Positions 46,881-55,822 of a stretch of DNA of 64,000 nt are shown piece after piece (position 1 is the stretch's first letter; the number at the start of each line of letters is the position of its first letter). A program made the position numbers and the translations under genes. The stretch is from Gordonia hankookensis. Lineage in GTDB: Bacteria; Actinomycetota; Actinomycetes; Mycobacteriales; Mycobacteriaceae. Location: NCBI RefSeq assembly GCF_014673215.1, contig NZ_JACWMS010000003.1, positions 620,001 to 684,000 on the forward strand. Reading direction: 5' to 3'. The notes below the pieces were generated by a model. The model was given only the letters and a program-made list of their open reading frames with translations, ran no database searches and was not told the DNA's origin.

Positions 46881-47249
46881 CTATCCCACGCCCAGCAGAT
46901 CGATGACGAACACCAGCGTCTTGCCCGAGAGTCGATGGCCGGCCCCGGCGGGACCGTATGCGAGCTGCGGCGGCACGGTCAGTTGTCGACGGCCCCCGAC
47001 CTTCATGCCGGGGATACCCTCCTGCCATCCCGGGATGAGCCGGTCGAGCGGAAAGTTCGCCGATTGGCCGCGGTCCCAGGAGGAGTCGAACTCTTCGCCG
47101 GTGTCGTATTCGACGCCGACGTAGTGCACATCGACCACGCCACCACTCTGCGCCTCGGCGCCTTCACCGACGATGAGGTCCTTGACCTGCAGTTCGGCGG
47201 GAGCTGGGCCTTCCGGGAATTCGACTACGGGCTTCTCTGTGCTGGTCAA
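46881..47249 (-). CDS. FKBP-type peptidyl-prolyl isomerase
   Basis: 122 residues from a TTG: the strong AAAGGAGA at 47256-47263 is six bases before it, which decides against the farther ATG. A single FKBP domain with VDVHYVGVEYDTGEEFDSSW, PLDRLIPGWQEGIPGMKVGG and GRRQLTVPPQLAYGP; the drug-pocket aromatics are present. No signal peptide, so cytoplasmic folding helper. Such a gene next to gltA is usual in this group of bacteria. Confidence 0.92.
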   Translation of the reverse strand: MTSTEKPVVEFPEGPAPAELQVKDLIVGEGAEAQSGGVVDVHYVGVEYDTGEEFDSSWDRGQSANFPLDRLIPGWQEGIPGMKVGGRRQLTVPPQLAYGPAGAGHRLSGKTLVFVIDLLGVG

Positions 47250-47329
47250 CGGGACTCTCCTTTGAGTCGTCGGATCAGGTTTCTGGTCAGATCGGCGCAC
47301 GTGGCGCCGATCTCAGGCCTTCCGGCGCG

Positions 47330-48676
47330 TCAGCGCTGACCCATGTTCACATAGTCGCGTTCGGTGTAGCCCGTGTACAGCTGACGCGGGCGGCCGATCT
47401 TGCCCGACGGATCCGCATGCATCTCACGCCAGTGCGCGATCCATCCGGGCAGGCGGCCGAGTGCGAACAGCACGGTGAACATCCGGGTCGGAAAGCCCAT
47501 TGCACGGTAGATGACGCCCGTGTAGAAGTCGACATTCGGGTACAGCTTGCGCTCGATGAAGTAGTCGTCGTTCAACGCGACATCCTCGAGACCCTTCGCG
47601 ATGTCGAGCAGATCGTCTTGCACGCCAAGCGATTCCAGGATCTCGTCGGCGGTCTGCTTGACGATCGCGGCGCGCGGGTCGTAATTCTTGTAGACGCGGT
47701 GCCCGAAGCCCATGAGCTTCACACCGTCTTCTTTGTTCTTCACCTTGTTCATGAAGGCCTGGGTGTCCCCGCCGGACTGCTTGATGTCCTCGAGCATCTC
47801 GAGCACCGCCTGGTTGGCACCGCCGTGCAGCGGGCCCCACAGCGCGTTGATGCCACCGGAGATCGACGTGAACAGGTTGGCCTGCGACGATCCCACGAGA
47901 CGCACCGTCGAGGTCGAACAGTTCTGCTCGTGATCAGCATGCAGGATGAACAGCATGTCGAGGGCCTTGGCGACCTTCGGGTCGACTTCGTAGGGCTCGG
48001 CCGGGAAGCCGAACGTCATGCGCAGGAAGTTCTCGACGAGACTCAGCGAGTTGTCCGGATAGAGGAACGGCTGACCGGCCGACTTCTTGTACGCGTAGGC
48101 GGCGATCGTCGGCAGCTTCGCCAAGAGCCGGATCGTGGACAGCTCGACCTGCTCGGGATCCTTGGGATCGAGCGAGTCCTGGTAGTAGGCGGAGAGTGCG
48201 TTCACCGCACTCGACAGCACCGGCATCGGATGCGCGTTGCGCGGGAAGCCGTCGAAGAAGCGCTTCAGATCCTCGTGCAGCAGGGTGTGCCTGCGGATCT
48301 TGTCGGTGAAGTCCTCGAGCTGCGCGGGCGTCGGGAGTTCACCGTAGATGAGGAGGTAGCTGACCTCGATGAAGGTCGACTTCTCGGCCAGCTGGTCGAT
48401 CGGGATGCCGCGATACCGCAGGATGCCCGCTTCGCCGTCGATGTAGGTGATCGCCGACTTGGTGGATGCGGTGTTGACGAAGCCGCCGTCGAAGGTGGTC
48501 AGGCCGGTCTCGGCGAGGAATTTGCCCAGCCCGACCGAGTCAGAACCCTCGGTGGCCTTCAGGATCGGAAGCTCCAGCTGACCACCGGGGTAGGTGAACG
48601 TCGCTGTTTCTTCAGCTGCGCCTCCGGCGCGGGCCGCATCCGACGCCTTGTCAGCTGGGACTGTTTCAGCGGACAC
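47330..48676 (-). CDS. gltA: Citrate synthase, TCA cycle (GltA2 type)
   Basis: 448 residues from the GTG at 48676, with AAAGGGG seven bases before it, so the longer start upstream is refused. Condenses acetyl-CoA and oxaloacetate. Active-site marks: histidine in LHADHEQNCSTST, GPLHGGANQAV, and MGFGHRVYKNYDPR with the catalytic histidine and aspartate region. N-terminal extension (TFTYPGGQLELPILKATEG) is the type II hexameric form. Lies ten bases after the sugar kinase gene in the same direction. Confidence 0.95.
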   Translation of the reverse strand: MSAETVPADKASDAARAGGAAEETATFTYPGGQLELPILKATEGSDSVGLGKFLAETGLTTFDGGFVNTASTKSAITYIDGEAGILRYRGIPIDQLAEKSTFIEVSYLLIYGELPTPAQLEDFTDKIRRHTLLHEDLKRFFDGFPRNAHPMPVLSSAVNALSAYYQDSLDPKDPEQVELSTIRLLAKLPTIAAYAYKKSAGQPFLYPDNSLSLVENFLRMTFGFPAEPYEVDPKVAKALDMLFILHADHEQNCSTSTVRLVGSSQANLFTSISGGINALWGPLHGGANQAVLEMLEDIKQSGGDTQAFMNKVKNKEDGVKLMGFGHRVYKNYDPRAAIVKQTADEILESLGVQDDLLDIAKGLEDVALNDDYFIERKLYPNVDFYTGVIYRAMGFPTRMFTVLFALGRLPGWIAHWREMHADPSGKIGRPRQLYTGYTERDYVNMGQR

Positions 48677-48686
48677 ACGAACCCCT

Positions 48687-49688
48687 TTACTCAGGTGAGA
48701 GTCTTGTACTACGCACATCCGGGTAAGGATGCTGCTGGTTATCAACGTAGTCGCTTCGCAGCTCGCCCGCCCACGGAGGGTCCGCGCCCGGCCGCGAAAC
48801 GGTGATGGCAGCCACCTGACCTGCGTACTCCGCGGTCGCCAGCCACTGTTCGGCGCTCAGTTCCGCCACGGCGCGCGGGGAGAGCGCACCGAGGTTCTCC
48901 AGGTGGCGCAGCACCCCGCCGACGACACTGTCCCCCGCTCCGATCGTGTCGCTGACCTGCACCTTCGGGGCGGGCGATGTGACCGCCGCCGCAGCGGTGG
49001 TCACGGTGATCCCGGCCGGTCCGGCGGTCGTGATGACTGCAGTGACGCCGGCGGCGAGCCAGTCGGACGGCCCGGTACCCGAGGGGCCTGCAGAGAGCCA
49101 GTCGGCATCCTCGTCGGAGAGCTTGACGATGTCCACCGCGTCCATCCAGGACGCGAACCGACGGCGGTAGGCGTCGTGGTCGGCGATCACCGCCGGCCGG
49201 ATGTTGGGGTCGATCACCACCAGCCGTCCCTCGTCGTGGCAGCGACGGAGGAGCGACTCGTACACCGACGCACCGGGTTCCAGAACCAGGGACAGTGTTC
49301 CGAAGCACACCGCGGAGACGGTCTGCGGGAAGGCTCCGGGATCCCGGACCAGACGGTCGGCCGTGCCCTCGACGTAGAACGAATAGTGCGCAGCGCCGTC
49401 GGTACCGATCGTCGCGAGCGCCAGCGAGGTCGGCTCGTCACGCCGTTGCAGGTGGCCGGTTCCGACACCGCTGGCCTGCAGGGCCGCGACGATCGCGTCG
49501 CCGTAGGTGTCGGTGGAGACCGCCGTGCACAACGAGACGGCACTGCCCAGCCGGCCGAGCGTCACGGCCACGTTGAACGGTCCGCCACCGAGCGCCGGCT
49601 GCAACGCGGCCAGTCGGCCGGCACTGACCGGCGCGCGGGCCGCGACGACGTCGACGAGGGCTTCGCCGCAGATCACGATCTCACGCAT
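48687..49688 (-). CDS. PfkB-family carbohydrate kinase (fructokinase-like)
   Basis: 333 residues from MREIVICGEALVDVVAARA. Ribokinase fold: GGGPFNVAVTLGRLGS near residue 38 binds the sugar, and DTIGAGDSVVGG near residue 253 carries the catalytic aspartate and anion hole. Fructokinase is the best guess by sequence. Its TAA overlaps the ribosome binding site of gltA, so the two may be co-translated. Confidence 0.85.
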   Translation of the reverse strand: MREIVICGEALVDVVAARAPVSAGRLAALQPALGGGPFNVAVTLGRLGSAVSLCTAVSTDTYGDAIVAALQASGVGTGHLQRRDEPTSLALATIGTDGAAHYSFYVEGTADRLVRDPGAFPQTVSAVCFGTLSLVLEPGASVYESLLRRCHDEGRLVVIDPNIRPAVIADHDAYRRRFASWMDAVDIVKLSDEDADWLSAGPSGTGPSDWLAAGVTAVITTAGPAGITVTTAAAAVTSPAPKVQVSDTIGAGDSVVGGVLRHLENLGALSPRAVAELSAEQWLATAEYAGQVAAITVSRPGADPPWAGELRSDYVDNQQHPYPDVRSTRLSPE

Positions 49689-49775
49689 CAGGACACCTCC
49701 GGAGTTGCCGACAATCCTGCCATCGACGGCCGACTGCACCGGCACTTTCCGTCGACGCAACGGTAGGTTGTGCAC

Positions 49776-50450
49776 ATGCGAGAGTTACCCGCCGGGCCCG
49801 ACGCGGTGCTGCTCGACTTCGCCACCGACAGAGCGCCGCTGCGCTCTGTCGCCTCTGCGTCGGCGGCACTGCGGCGTGCGGTACAGGCCGGAAACCTCAA
49901 CGCCACCGAGCTGATCCCCACCGCGCAGACGTTGCTGGTGCAGGCCGATCGCGGCCGCGGGGTCGACGTGCTGGGTATCCATCGCGCACTGCGTGCCGCC
50001 GCGACCGGCGACGACACCGACGACGCGACCACGTCCGAGATCCGTATCCCGGTCACCTACGACGGACCGGATCTCGCCGACGTCGCCGGGCTGCTCGATC
50101 TCGGGACCGACGAGGTCGCCGCGATCCATCGGGACACCACCTGGCAGGTCCAGTTCATGGGATTTGCCCCCGGATTCGGTTATCTTGTCCCACAACAGAA
50201 CTCGCCTCACCCCTTTCGCGACATCGGCCGCCGCAGCGAGTCTCGGACCAGGGTTCCGGCGGGTGCCGTCGCCATCGCGGCCGGCTACAGTGCCGTCTAC
50301 CCGCGGGCCAGCCCCGGCGGGTGGCACCTGATCGGACACACCGATCGGTCGATGTGGGACGAAGACAACACTCCGCCGGCAGTTCTCGAACCCGGATCAC
50401 TCGTCCACTTCGTCGACGCAGGCGATGGATCGCGAGGACCCCGGCCGTGA
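49776..50450 (+). CDS. pxpB: 5-Oxoprolinase subunit B (KipI-like)
   Basis: 224 residues from MRELPAGPDAVLLDFA. A -10-like TAGGTT at 49764-49769 stands six bases before this ATG, suggesting a leaderless mRNA; an ATG at 49770 lies inside that window. AHS1/KipI domain with VQFMGFAPGFGYL, RTRVPAGAVAIA and YPRASPGGWHLIG. With PxpC and PxpA it opens 5-oxoproline to glutamate using ATP; pxpA is not in the window. Overlaps pxpC by four bases (GTGA). Confidence 0.88.
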   Translation: MRELPAGPDAVLLDFATDRAPLRSVASASAALRRAVQAGNLNATELIPTAQTLLVQADRGRGVDVLGIHRALRAAATGDDTDDATTSEIRIPVTYDGPDLADVAGLLDLGTDEVAAIHRDTTWQVQFMGFAPGFGYLVPQQNSPHPFRDIGRRSESRTRVPAGAVAIAAGYSAVYPRASPGGWHLIGHTDRSMWDEDNTPPAVLEPGSLVHFVDAGDGSRGPRP

Positions 50451-51319
50451 GAACAGTCACCGTGGTGGACCCGGGCCCGTTGTCGACCCTGCAGGATCTG
50501 GGGCGATCCGGGTATGCGCATCTCGGCGTGCCGGGCTCGGGCGGCGCGGATCGATCATCGCTGACGCTGGCGAACCGACTCGTCGGCAATCCCGAATCCA
50601 CGGCGGTCATCGAGACCACCTTGGGCGGGTTGCGGATTCGCGCGCACGGGACCCTGGTGATCGCCGTGACCGGTGCGCGTGCGGAGGTCCGCGTCGACGG
50701 ATCTCCGGTCGGCAATGCCGCGGCGGTACCCCTACCCGACGGGGCCGAGCTCACCATCGACACACCCGCGTGGGGCTGCCGTAACTATGTCGCCGTCCGC
50801 GGCGGTTTCGACGTGCCTGCGGTACTGGGTTCCCGTTCCACCGACACCCTCTCCGGGCTCGGGCCCGAACCGCTCGCTGCCGACGTCGAACTGCCGGTGG
50901 GACGCGCCACCGCTCCGTGGCCCGCGATCTCCGCCGCGCCGGTCGACAACGGCGAGCCCGGAGTGGTCTCGCTCGAGACCTCCGACGGTCCGCGTCGCGA
51001 ACATGTCGAGAACGCCGGGAACCTCGCGCACGGGATCTGGGCGGTCAGCCCGGACAGCAACCGCGTCGGAGTGCGACTGGACCGACCGGCCGATTCCGAC
51101 GACCCGCTCGTCGTCCATCGCGCCGATGCACCCGAACTCGCCTCCGAAGGCGTGCCGCACGGTGGCGTCCAGGTCCCACCGAGCGGACGACCGGTGATCT
51201 TTCTCGCCGATCACCCGGTGACGGGTGGCTATCCGGTCATCGCGGTGCTCACCCCGAGCGCAGTCGACCAGGCCGCCCAACTGGTCGCCGGACAACGGAT
51301 CCGGTTCCATCGTCGTTGA
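50447..51319 (+). CDS. pxpC: 5-Oxoprolinase subunit C (KipA-like)
   Basis: 290 residues from the GTG overlapping the pxpB stop. AHS2 domain: STLQDLGRSGYAHLGVPGSG near residue 12, NRLVGNPESTAVIE, YVAVRGGFDVPAVLGSRSTD, and PVTGGYPVIAVLTPSAVDQA near the end. It partners PxpB; alone the pair does not work. The upstream open frame is antisense-like and refused. Confidence 0.88.
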   Translation: MRTVTVVDPGPLSTLQDLGRSGYAHLGVPGSGGADRSSLTLANRLVGNPESTAVIETTLGGLRIRAHGTLVIAVTGARAEVRVDGSPVGNAAAVPLPDGAELTIDTPAWGCRNYVAVRGGFDVPAVLGSRSTDTLSGLGPEPLAADVELPVGRATAPWPAISAAPVDNGEPGVVSLETSDGPRREHVENAGNLAHGIWAVSPDSNRVGVRLDRPADSDDPLVVHRADAPELASEGVPHGGVQVPPSGRPVIFLADHPVTGGYPVIAVLTPSAVDQAAQLVAGQRIRFHRR

Positions 51320-51345
51320 CACCCCGGCTGAGACGATCCTAGACT
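51316..51345 (+). promoter_or_regulatory. Promoter of the MpaB-like oxygenase gene, leaderless
   Basis: TTGACA at 51316-51321 and TAGACT at 51340-51345, 18 bp apart. The -10 is eight bases from the ATG at 51354, so transcription would begin at or beside the start codon. The -35 lies on the last codon and stop of pxpC. Confidence 0.55.
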
Positions 51346-51353
51346 TTCGTCTC

Positions 51354-52385
51354 ATGACCGAGGTGCTGACGAAATCTGCGGACGCCACGACCGACGGAAC
51401 CCACGGTGACCCGACACCGCGGCCCGAGGATTACGCACCCCTCGGACCGGATTCGCTCACGTGGCAGATCTGGGGCACCTGGACCGGCATGTTCCAGGGC
51501 CTGTGGGCAGGCTCGATGCAGAACATGCATCCGAAGCTGGGCGCGGCGGTCTGGGAGCATTCCGATTTCTTCGGCGAACGATGGCAGCGACTGATGCGCT
51601 CGCTCTACCCCATCAGCGGCGTGGTCTTCGACGGCGGCACCGCGACCGGCCGCGAAGTGCGCGACTATCACCGGGACATCAAGGGCCAGATGGATGACGG
51701 CACGCGCTACCACGCGCTGGACCCCGATGTCTTCTACTGGGCGCACGCCACGTTCTGGTACGGCAATGTGCGACTCTGCGAACGCTTCGGCCCGTGGCTG
51801 ACCGAGGATCAGAAGCGTCAGCTCTTCGAGGAGTCCAAGGCCTGGTATGCGATGTACGGCGTCTCGATGCGACCGGTTCCCGCTACCTACGAGGACTTCC
51901 TCGAATACTGGGACCACATGTGCCGCAATGTTCTTCGCGATCATCCAGCTGTACGGACGGTTCTCGACATCGGACAACTGCCGCCGCCACCCTTCCTGCG
52001 GTTCATCCCGGAGTCGGTGTGGTTCCGCTACATGGCCGAGACCAATCAGCGCTTCTTCACCTGGCTCACCACCGGTTTCTACGACGAGCCGATCCGCGAG
52101 ATGATGGGGCTGCCGTGGACCGAGCGTGACGAGCGGCGCTTCCGGCTGCTCGGTCGGACGATCAACCTCGTGATGCACCGCATGCTCCCGAAACGCTTTC
52201 TGCGCCATCCACGTCCGCGCGACGCATGGGATCGGGTCGATGGGCGGGTGGCCCCCGACGCACCCCTCGTGGAAACGCCTTCTCGGAATCTCCCACCGGA
52301 AGCCGAACGCGACAATCCGATGCACTACTGCCCGGTGCATGCCGCACGGCGGGCCACCTATCCGGGCCGCGTCAGCGAGGTCTGA
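51354..52385 (+). CDS. MpaB/latex-clearing-like oxygenase (DUF2236)
   Basis: 343 residues from MTEVLTKSADATTDG. The DUF2236 helical fold shared by rubber oxygenase Lcp and fungal MpaB: WQIWGTWTGMFQGLWAGS near the N-terminus, the histidine-rich GREVRDYHRDIKGQ and DPDVFYWAHATFWYGNVRL, which hold the haem or metal ligands in relatives. C-terminus is a low-complexity tail with HAARRATYPGR. No signal peptide, so probably intracellular; substrate unknown. Confidence 0.75.
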   Translation: MTEVLTKSADATTDGTHGDPTPRPEDYAPLGPDSLTWQIWGTWTGMFQGLWAGSMQNMHPKLGAAVWEHSDFFGERWQRLMRSLYPISGVVFDGGTATGREVRDYHRDIKGQMDDGTRYHALDPDVFYWAHATFWYGNVRLCERFGPWLTEDQKRQLFEESKAWYAMYGVSMRPVPATYEDFLEYWDHMCRNVLRDHPAVRTVLDIGQLPPPPFLRFIPESVWFRYMAETNQRFFTWLTTGFYDEPIREMMGLPWTERDERRFRLLGRTINLVMHRMLPKRFLRHPRPRDAWDRVDGRVAPDAPLVETPSRNLPPEAERDNPMHYCPVHAARRATYPGRVSEV

Positions 52386-52407
52386 CACCCTCTCCCGACC
52401 CGATGCC

Positions 52408-53484
52408 CTATTGCTGCCCCAACCCCCGGCGCATCGCCTGCCGCACCCGCTGCGCTTCCCGACGGGCATACGGATTCGATTGTCCGGCACGTGAGCCGGC
52501 CAGTTTGGCGCCGATGTGTTCACCCACCGTGATCGGCGAGTAGCGACTCCCGGCGCCGACGCAGGACGGCAGCGTGGAGATGGTGGCATCGATGTTGCCG
52601 TCGTGGAAGAACGCGGCTGATCGTCTGCGCTCGACGGTCCCGTCCACCACGGGCGGCTTGACGCGGTGCAGGGTGGACATCCATCGCTCGTTCGTCCAGC
52701 GCGCCATCAGGTCACCGAGGTTGATCAGCAGTGCCCCGTCGGCGGGTTCGACATCGTGCCAGACCCCGGCGCGATCGAGCACCTGCAGGCCCTTGACCTG
52801 ATCGGCCCACAGCACCGTGACGATGCCGTAGTCCGTGTGCTCCCCCATCCCGGTCAGCTCGCCGTCGAGCTCCACTTCGCCGGGCGGCAGGGCATAGTTG
52901 TTCATCCGCAGGACGTCGAGTGAGTGGTCGGTGTAGCTGTCGAAGAAGTCCGGCGGCAGGTCGAGCGCGTCGGCGAAGATCCTGGTCAGCGTGTGCGCCA
53001 CCCGTGCGGCCTCGGCGAAGTACGCCGACACCGCAGCCTCGAAATGATCGACGGCAGGCCAGGTGTTGCCGGCGTACTGATCCTCCGGCAGTTCCAGATC
53101 CGGGTAGGTCGCCGCCTCCACCCCGACGTTGAACGCCTCGAAGAAGTCGTTCATCCGATCAGCCGGCTCGACCCCCAGGCTCAGCGACAGCGACTCCGAC
53201 TTCGGTGGCGCATAGCCACGATTGATCTCCGGCGGGGTGCGGTAGGCCTTCTTCCGCTCCAGCGGCAACGCGAAGAAGTCGTCCATCACGGCCGTGAACT
53301 CGTCGATCACCACAGACGGGATCTGGTGCCCGACGATCTGGATGAACCCCACCGCACTGGCGGCGTGGTCGATCTGGTCGGCGACGACGGCACGATCGGC
53401 CGCACTTCCGTTGCCGGTGTACGGGGTGATGTCGATGATGGGGACCGCAAAGGTGCCCGCGGGGTTGTCGACTACCGCGCTCAT
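52408..53484 (-). CDS. 2-Oxoglutarate/Fe(II) oxygenase, isopenicillin N synthase-like
   Basis: 358 residues from MSAVVDNPAGTFAVPIID. Jelly-roll enzyme: N-terminal DIOX_N (GFIQIVGHQIPSVVIDEF), iron ligands HTDYG near residue 217 and the third histidine in STLHRVKPP, and the RRSAAFF arginine that grips 2-oxoglutarate. An earlier ATG at 53493 is possible, but CACTAT seven bases before 53484 looks like a -10 for a leaderless mRNA. Plant and bacterial relatives modify small metabolites. Confidence 0.82.
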   Translation of the reverse strand: MSAVVDNPAGTFAVPIIDITPYTGNGSAADRAVVADQIDHAASAVGFIQIVGHQIPSVVIDEFTAVMDDFFALPLERKKAYRTPPEINRGYAPPKSESLSLSLGVEPADRMNDFFEAFNVGVEAATYPDLELPEDQYAGNTWPAVDHFEAAVSAYFAEAARVAHTLTRIFADALDLPPDFFDSYTDHSLDVLRMNNYALPPGEVELDGELTGMGEHTDYGIVTVLWADQVKGLQVLDRAGVWHDVEPADGALLINLGDLMARWTNERWMSTLHRVKPPVVDGTVERRRSAAFFHDGNIDATISTLPSCVGAGSRYSPITVGEHIGAKLAGSRAGQSNPYARREAQRVRQAMRRGLGQQ

Positions 53485-53524
53485 GGCACCCATAGTGGCA
53501 TCGAATCGCCGACCTCGCCGATCA

Positions 53525-53536
53525 GCGCATATGCGC
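53525..53536. promoter_or_regulatory. 12-bp palindrome upstream of the 2OG oxygenase gene
   Basis: GCGCATATGCGC, a perfect palindrome 41 bp from the oxygenase start, may be an operator. The rest of this 190-bp gap (53485-53674) holds a second short palindrome, GTGCACCTGCAC at 53634-53645, close to the MFS stop, and no other feature that I can see. Confidence 0.3.
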
Positions 53537-53674
53537 CGACGCCGTGCGTGTCGGGCATGCCAACTGAGCATTCCCGGAATCCGCCCCATAAATGCGCCCG
53601 CCCAGCAAGGGGTTCACCGGCGTGTCGTCGATGGTGCACCTGCACATGGTGCAACTCTGGGGCGCTTTTCGGGC

Positions 53675-54943
53675 TCAGGCGTGCTGGCCGACCCGATACG
53701 CCACGAACGCCGGAATCGCCAGAGCGGCAACGATGGTCAGCGCGACGACCAGCAGACCGCCCGCTGTGGTGGTCACCGCGACCCCGATTGACGCAGCTGC
53801 GGCACCGTGCACGACGTCGGCGATCCGCGGGCCACCGGCGACCACCACGGTGAACACTCCCTGCAGTCGACCACGGACATCGTCGGTCGCCGCGGCCAGC
53901 AGGATCGACTGGCGGAAGGCCGCCGATGCCATGTCGGCTGCGCCACCGATCATGAGGAAGACCAGCGCCACGGGCAGCATCGGCAACGACGTGCCGCCGG
54001 CGAACCCCACCGCGACGCCGACACCCGCCATCGCCAGTCCCCACACGATGACGCACACGATGACCGCCAGGCCCTGCCGTTCGACGCGACTGACCCACCC
54101 GGAGAAGATGCCGCCGACGACGGCACCGGCCGAGATGGCGGTGAACAGGAGTGCGAAGGCGATGCCGCCGCCGGACGGCCCGCCGAAGTTCTCGTGCGCC
54201 ATCTGAGGGAAGAGCGCACGGGGCATCCCGAATATCATCGCGATGAGGTCGACCAGGAACGACGCCATCAGGATCTTGTGGCCTGCCAGGTATTTGAGAC
54301 CGTCGATGACCGACCGCAGACCCGGCGTCTTGGGTCGGTCGTCGCCCTCTGGCCGCAACGATGGCAGCAGGATCACCGCGAGGAGCGTCGGCACCAGGAA
54401 GACGGTGTCGACGAGGTAGAGCAGTGAATACCCGAGCCACGGGATCAAGGCACCACCGATGAGCGGACCCGCGATGGCGCCCGCCTGCATGACGGTCATG
54501 TTCAGCGACAACGCCGCGGGCAGTTCGCGATCCGGCAGCAGCCGCGGAAGCACCGCACTGCGGGTTGGCTGGTTGACGGCGAAGAATGCCTGCTGAACGG
54601 CGAAGAGCGCCAAGATGATCCAGACATTACGGACACCTGCCGCGGCCTGCGCCCAGAACAGTGCGCTGCACCCGATGAGCCCCAGTGTCGAGATGATCAG
54701 CAGGGTGCGGCGATCGAACACGTCCGCAAGCGCGCCGCCCCACAGGCCGAACACGACGAGCGGGACGAGTCCGAAGATGCCGGTCAGCCCGACATATGCA
54801 GAGCTACCGGTGATCTGATAGATCTGCGCGGGCACCGCGACCACGGTCAGCTGTGCACCGATGACGGTGACGATGTTCGCGAGCCACAGACGTCGGAAGT
54901 AGGTGTTGCGCAGCGGCGCGGTGTCGGCCAGGAGTCTGGCCAT
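53675..54943 (-). CDS. Major facilitator superfamily transporter
   Basis: 422 residues from MARLLADTAPLRNTYFRR, with twelve hydrophobic segments. The MFS loop between helices 2 and 3 is GALADVFDRRTLLIIS, repeated weakly in the second half. Similar in form to EntS-type exporters (siderophore or drug). The start overlaps the pdxH stop by one base (TGATG). Substrate unknown. Confidence 0.83.
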   Translation of the reverse strand: MARLLADTAPLRNTYFRRLWLANIVTVIGAQLTVVAVPAQIYQITGSSAYVGLTGIFGLVPLVVFGLWGGALADVFDRRTLLIISTLGLIGCSALFWAQAAAGVRNVWIILALFAVQQAFFAVNQPTRSAVLPRLLPDRELPAALSLNMTVMQAGAIAGPLIGGALIPWLGYSLLYLVDTVFLVPTLLAVILLPSLRPEGDDRPKTPGLRSVIDGLKYLAGHKILMASFLVDLIAMIFGMPRALFPQMAHENFGGPSGGGIAFALLFTAISAGAVVGGIFSGWVSRVERQGLAVIVCVIVWGLAMAGVGVAVGFAGGTSLPMLPVALVFLMIGGAADMASAAFRQSILLAAATDDVRGRLQGVFTVVVAGGPRIADVVHGAAAASIGVAVTTTAGGLLVVALTIVAALAIPAFVAYRVGQHA

Positions 54944-55668
54944 CAGGGCTGGAGTCTTTCCGCCCGCCAGCCGTCGTCGAGCAACGTCAGTCGCACGCGG
55001 TTGTGCAGCCGATTGGCACGTCCCTGCCAGAACTCGACGACCGTCGGGACCAGGCGGAAGCCACCCCAGTCCGACGGCACGGGGATCTCGGCCCCGTCGT
55101 CGAAGCCACCGAACTCCTCGGCGACCGCCGCGGCCTTGGCCTCGAGGTCGGTCCGGCTGCCGATCGGCCGGGACTGTTCGGAGGCGTACGCCGAGAGTTG
55201 CGAGCCACGCGGGCGGTTGAACCAGTGGGCGTGGGTCTCCTCCATGCCGACGTGATCGATGCGGCCACGGACATTGACCTGGCGCTCGAGTGCGATCCAC
55301 GGGAAGGTCACCGAGGCATACGGATTGGCGGCCAGGTGACGCCCCTTGTCCGAGTCGTAGCCGGTGAAGAACACGATGCCTGCCGCATCGGCACCTTTGC
55401 AGAGCACCGTACGGGTCGCGGGATGACCGTCGGCGTCGACCGTGCCGAGCACCATGGCGTTGGGTTCGGGGATCCGGGCCTCGATCGCCTCACGCAGCCA
55501 GACGGTGAACAGGTCCACCCACGGTGGATCGCCTCGCAACCAACTCGGATCCAGGTTCTCGCGGATCCCGTCGGCACCTGCCGCCCGGTCACCCTCGCCG
55601 ATGTTGGGCGGAATGCCACCGCCGTAGCCGACACGCATGTTCGGCAGGTCTATCGGTTCATCCGGCAC
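54943..55668 (-). CDS. pdxH: Pyridoxamine 5'-phosphate oxidase
   Basis: 241 residues. Makes pyridoxal 5'-phosphate using FMN. Family marks: NAMVLGTVDADGHPATRTVLCK, FFTGYDSDKGRHLAANP, ERQVNVRGRIDHV, and the C-terminal FWQGRANRLHNRVRL. The N-terminal 40 residues are not conserved. Divergent from the citrate synthase gene; PLP would serve SerC nearby. Confidence 0.93.
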   Translation of the reverse strand: MPDEPIDLPNMRVGYGGGIPPNIGEGDRAAGADGIRENLDPSWLRGDPPWVDLFTVWLREAIEARIPEPNAMVLGTVDADGHPATRTVLCKGADAAGIVFFTGYDSDKGRHLAANPYASVTFPWIALERQVNVRGRIDHVGMEETHAHWFNRPRGSQLSAYASEQSRPIGSRTDLEAKAAAVAEEFGGFDDGAEIPVPSDWGGFRLVPTVVEFWQGRANRLHNRVRLTLLDDGWRAERLQP

Positions 55669-55755
55669 CTGCGTGAGGCTACTCCCTGGACACGCCTGTT
55701 ACTCCCCAGTACACCCCAGGGCGCGCGGCTGCCCTACAGTCCAAGTGGGTGCTCG

Positions 55756-55771
55756 GTCCGGTACGCCGGAC
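55756..55771. promoter_or_regulatory. Hairpin in the pdxH/citrate synthase gap
   Basis: GTCCGG-TACG-CCGGAC, a perfect 6-4-6 inverted repeat in the 154-bp divergent gap, about 50 bp from the citrate synthase start. It could be an operator or an mRNA hairpin. Confidence 0.3.
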
Positions 55772-55822
55772 ATCACCGACAGCGCCGCCCACGATGACGT
55801 GTTTTCCAGATAGGTGGTCACC

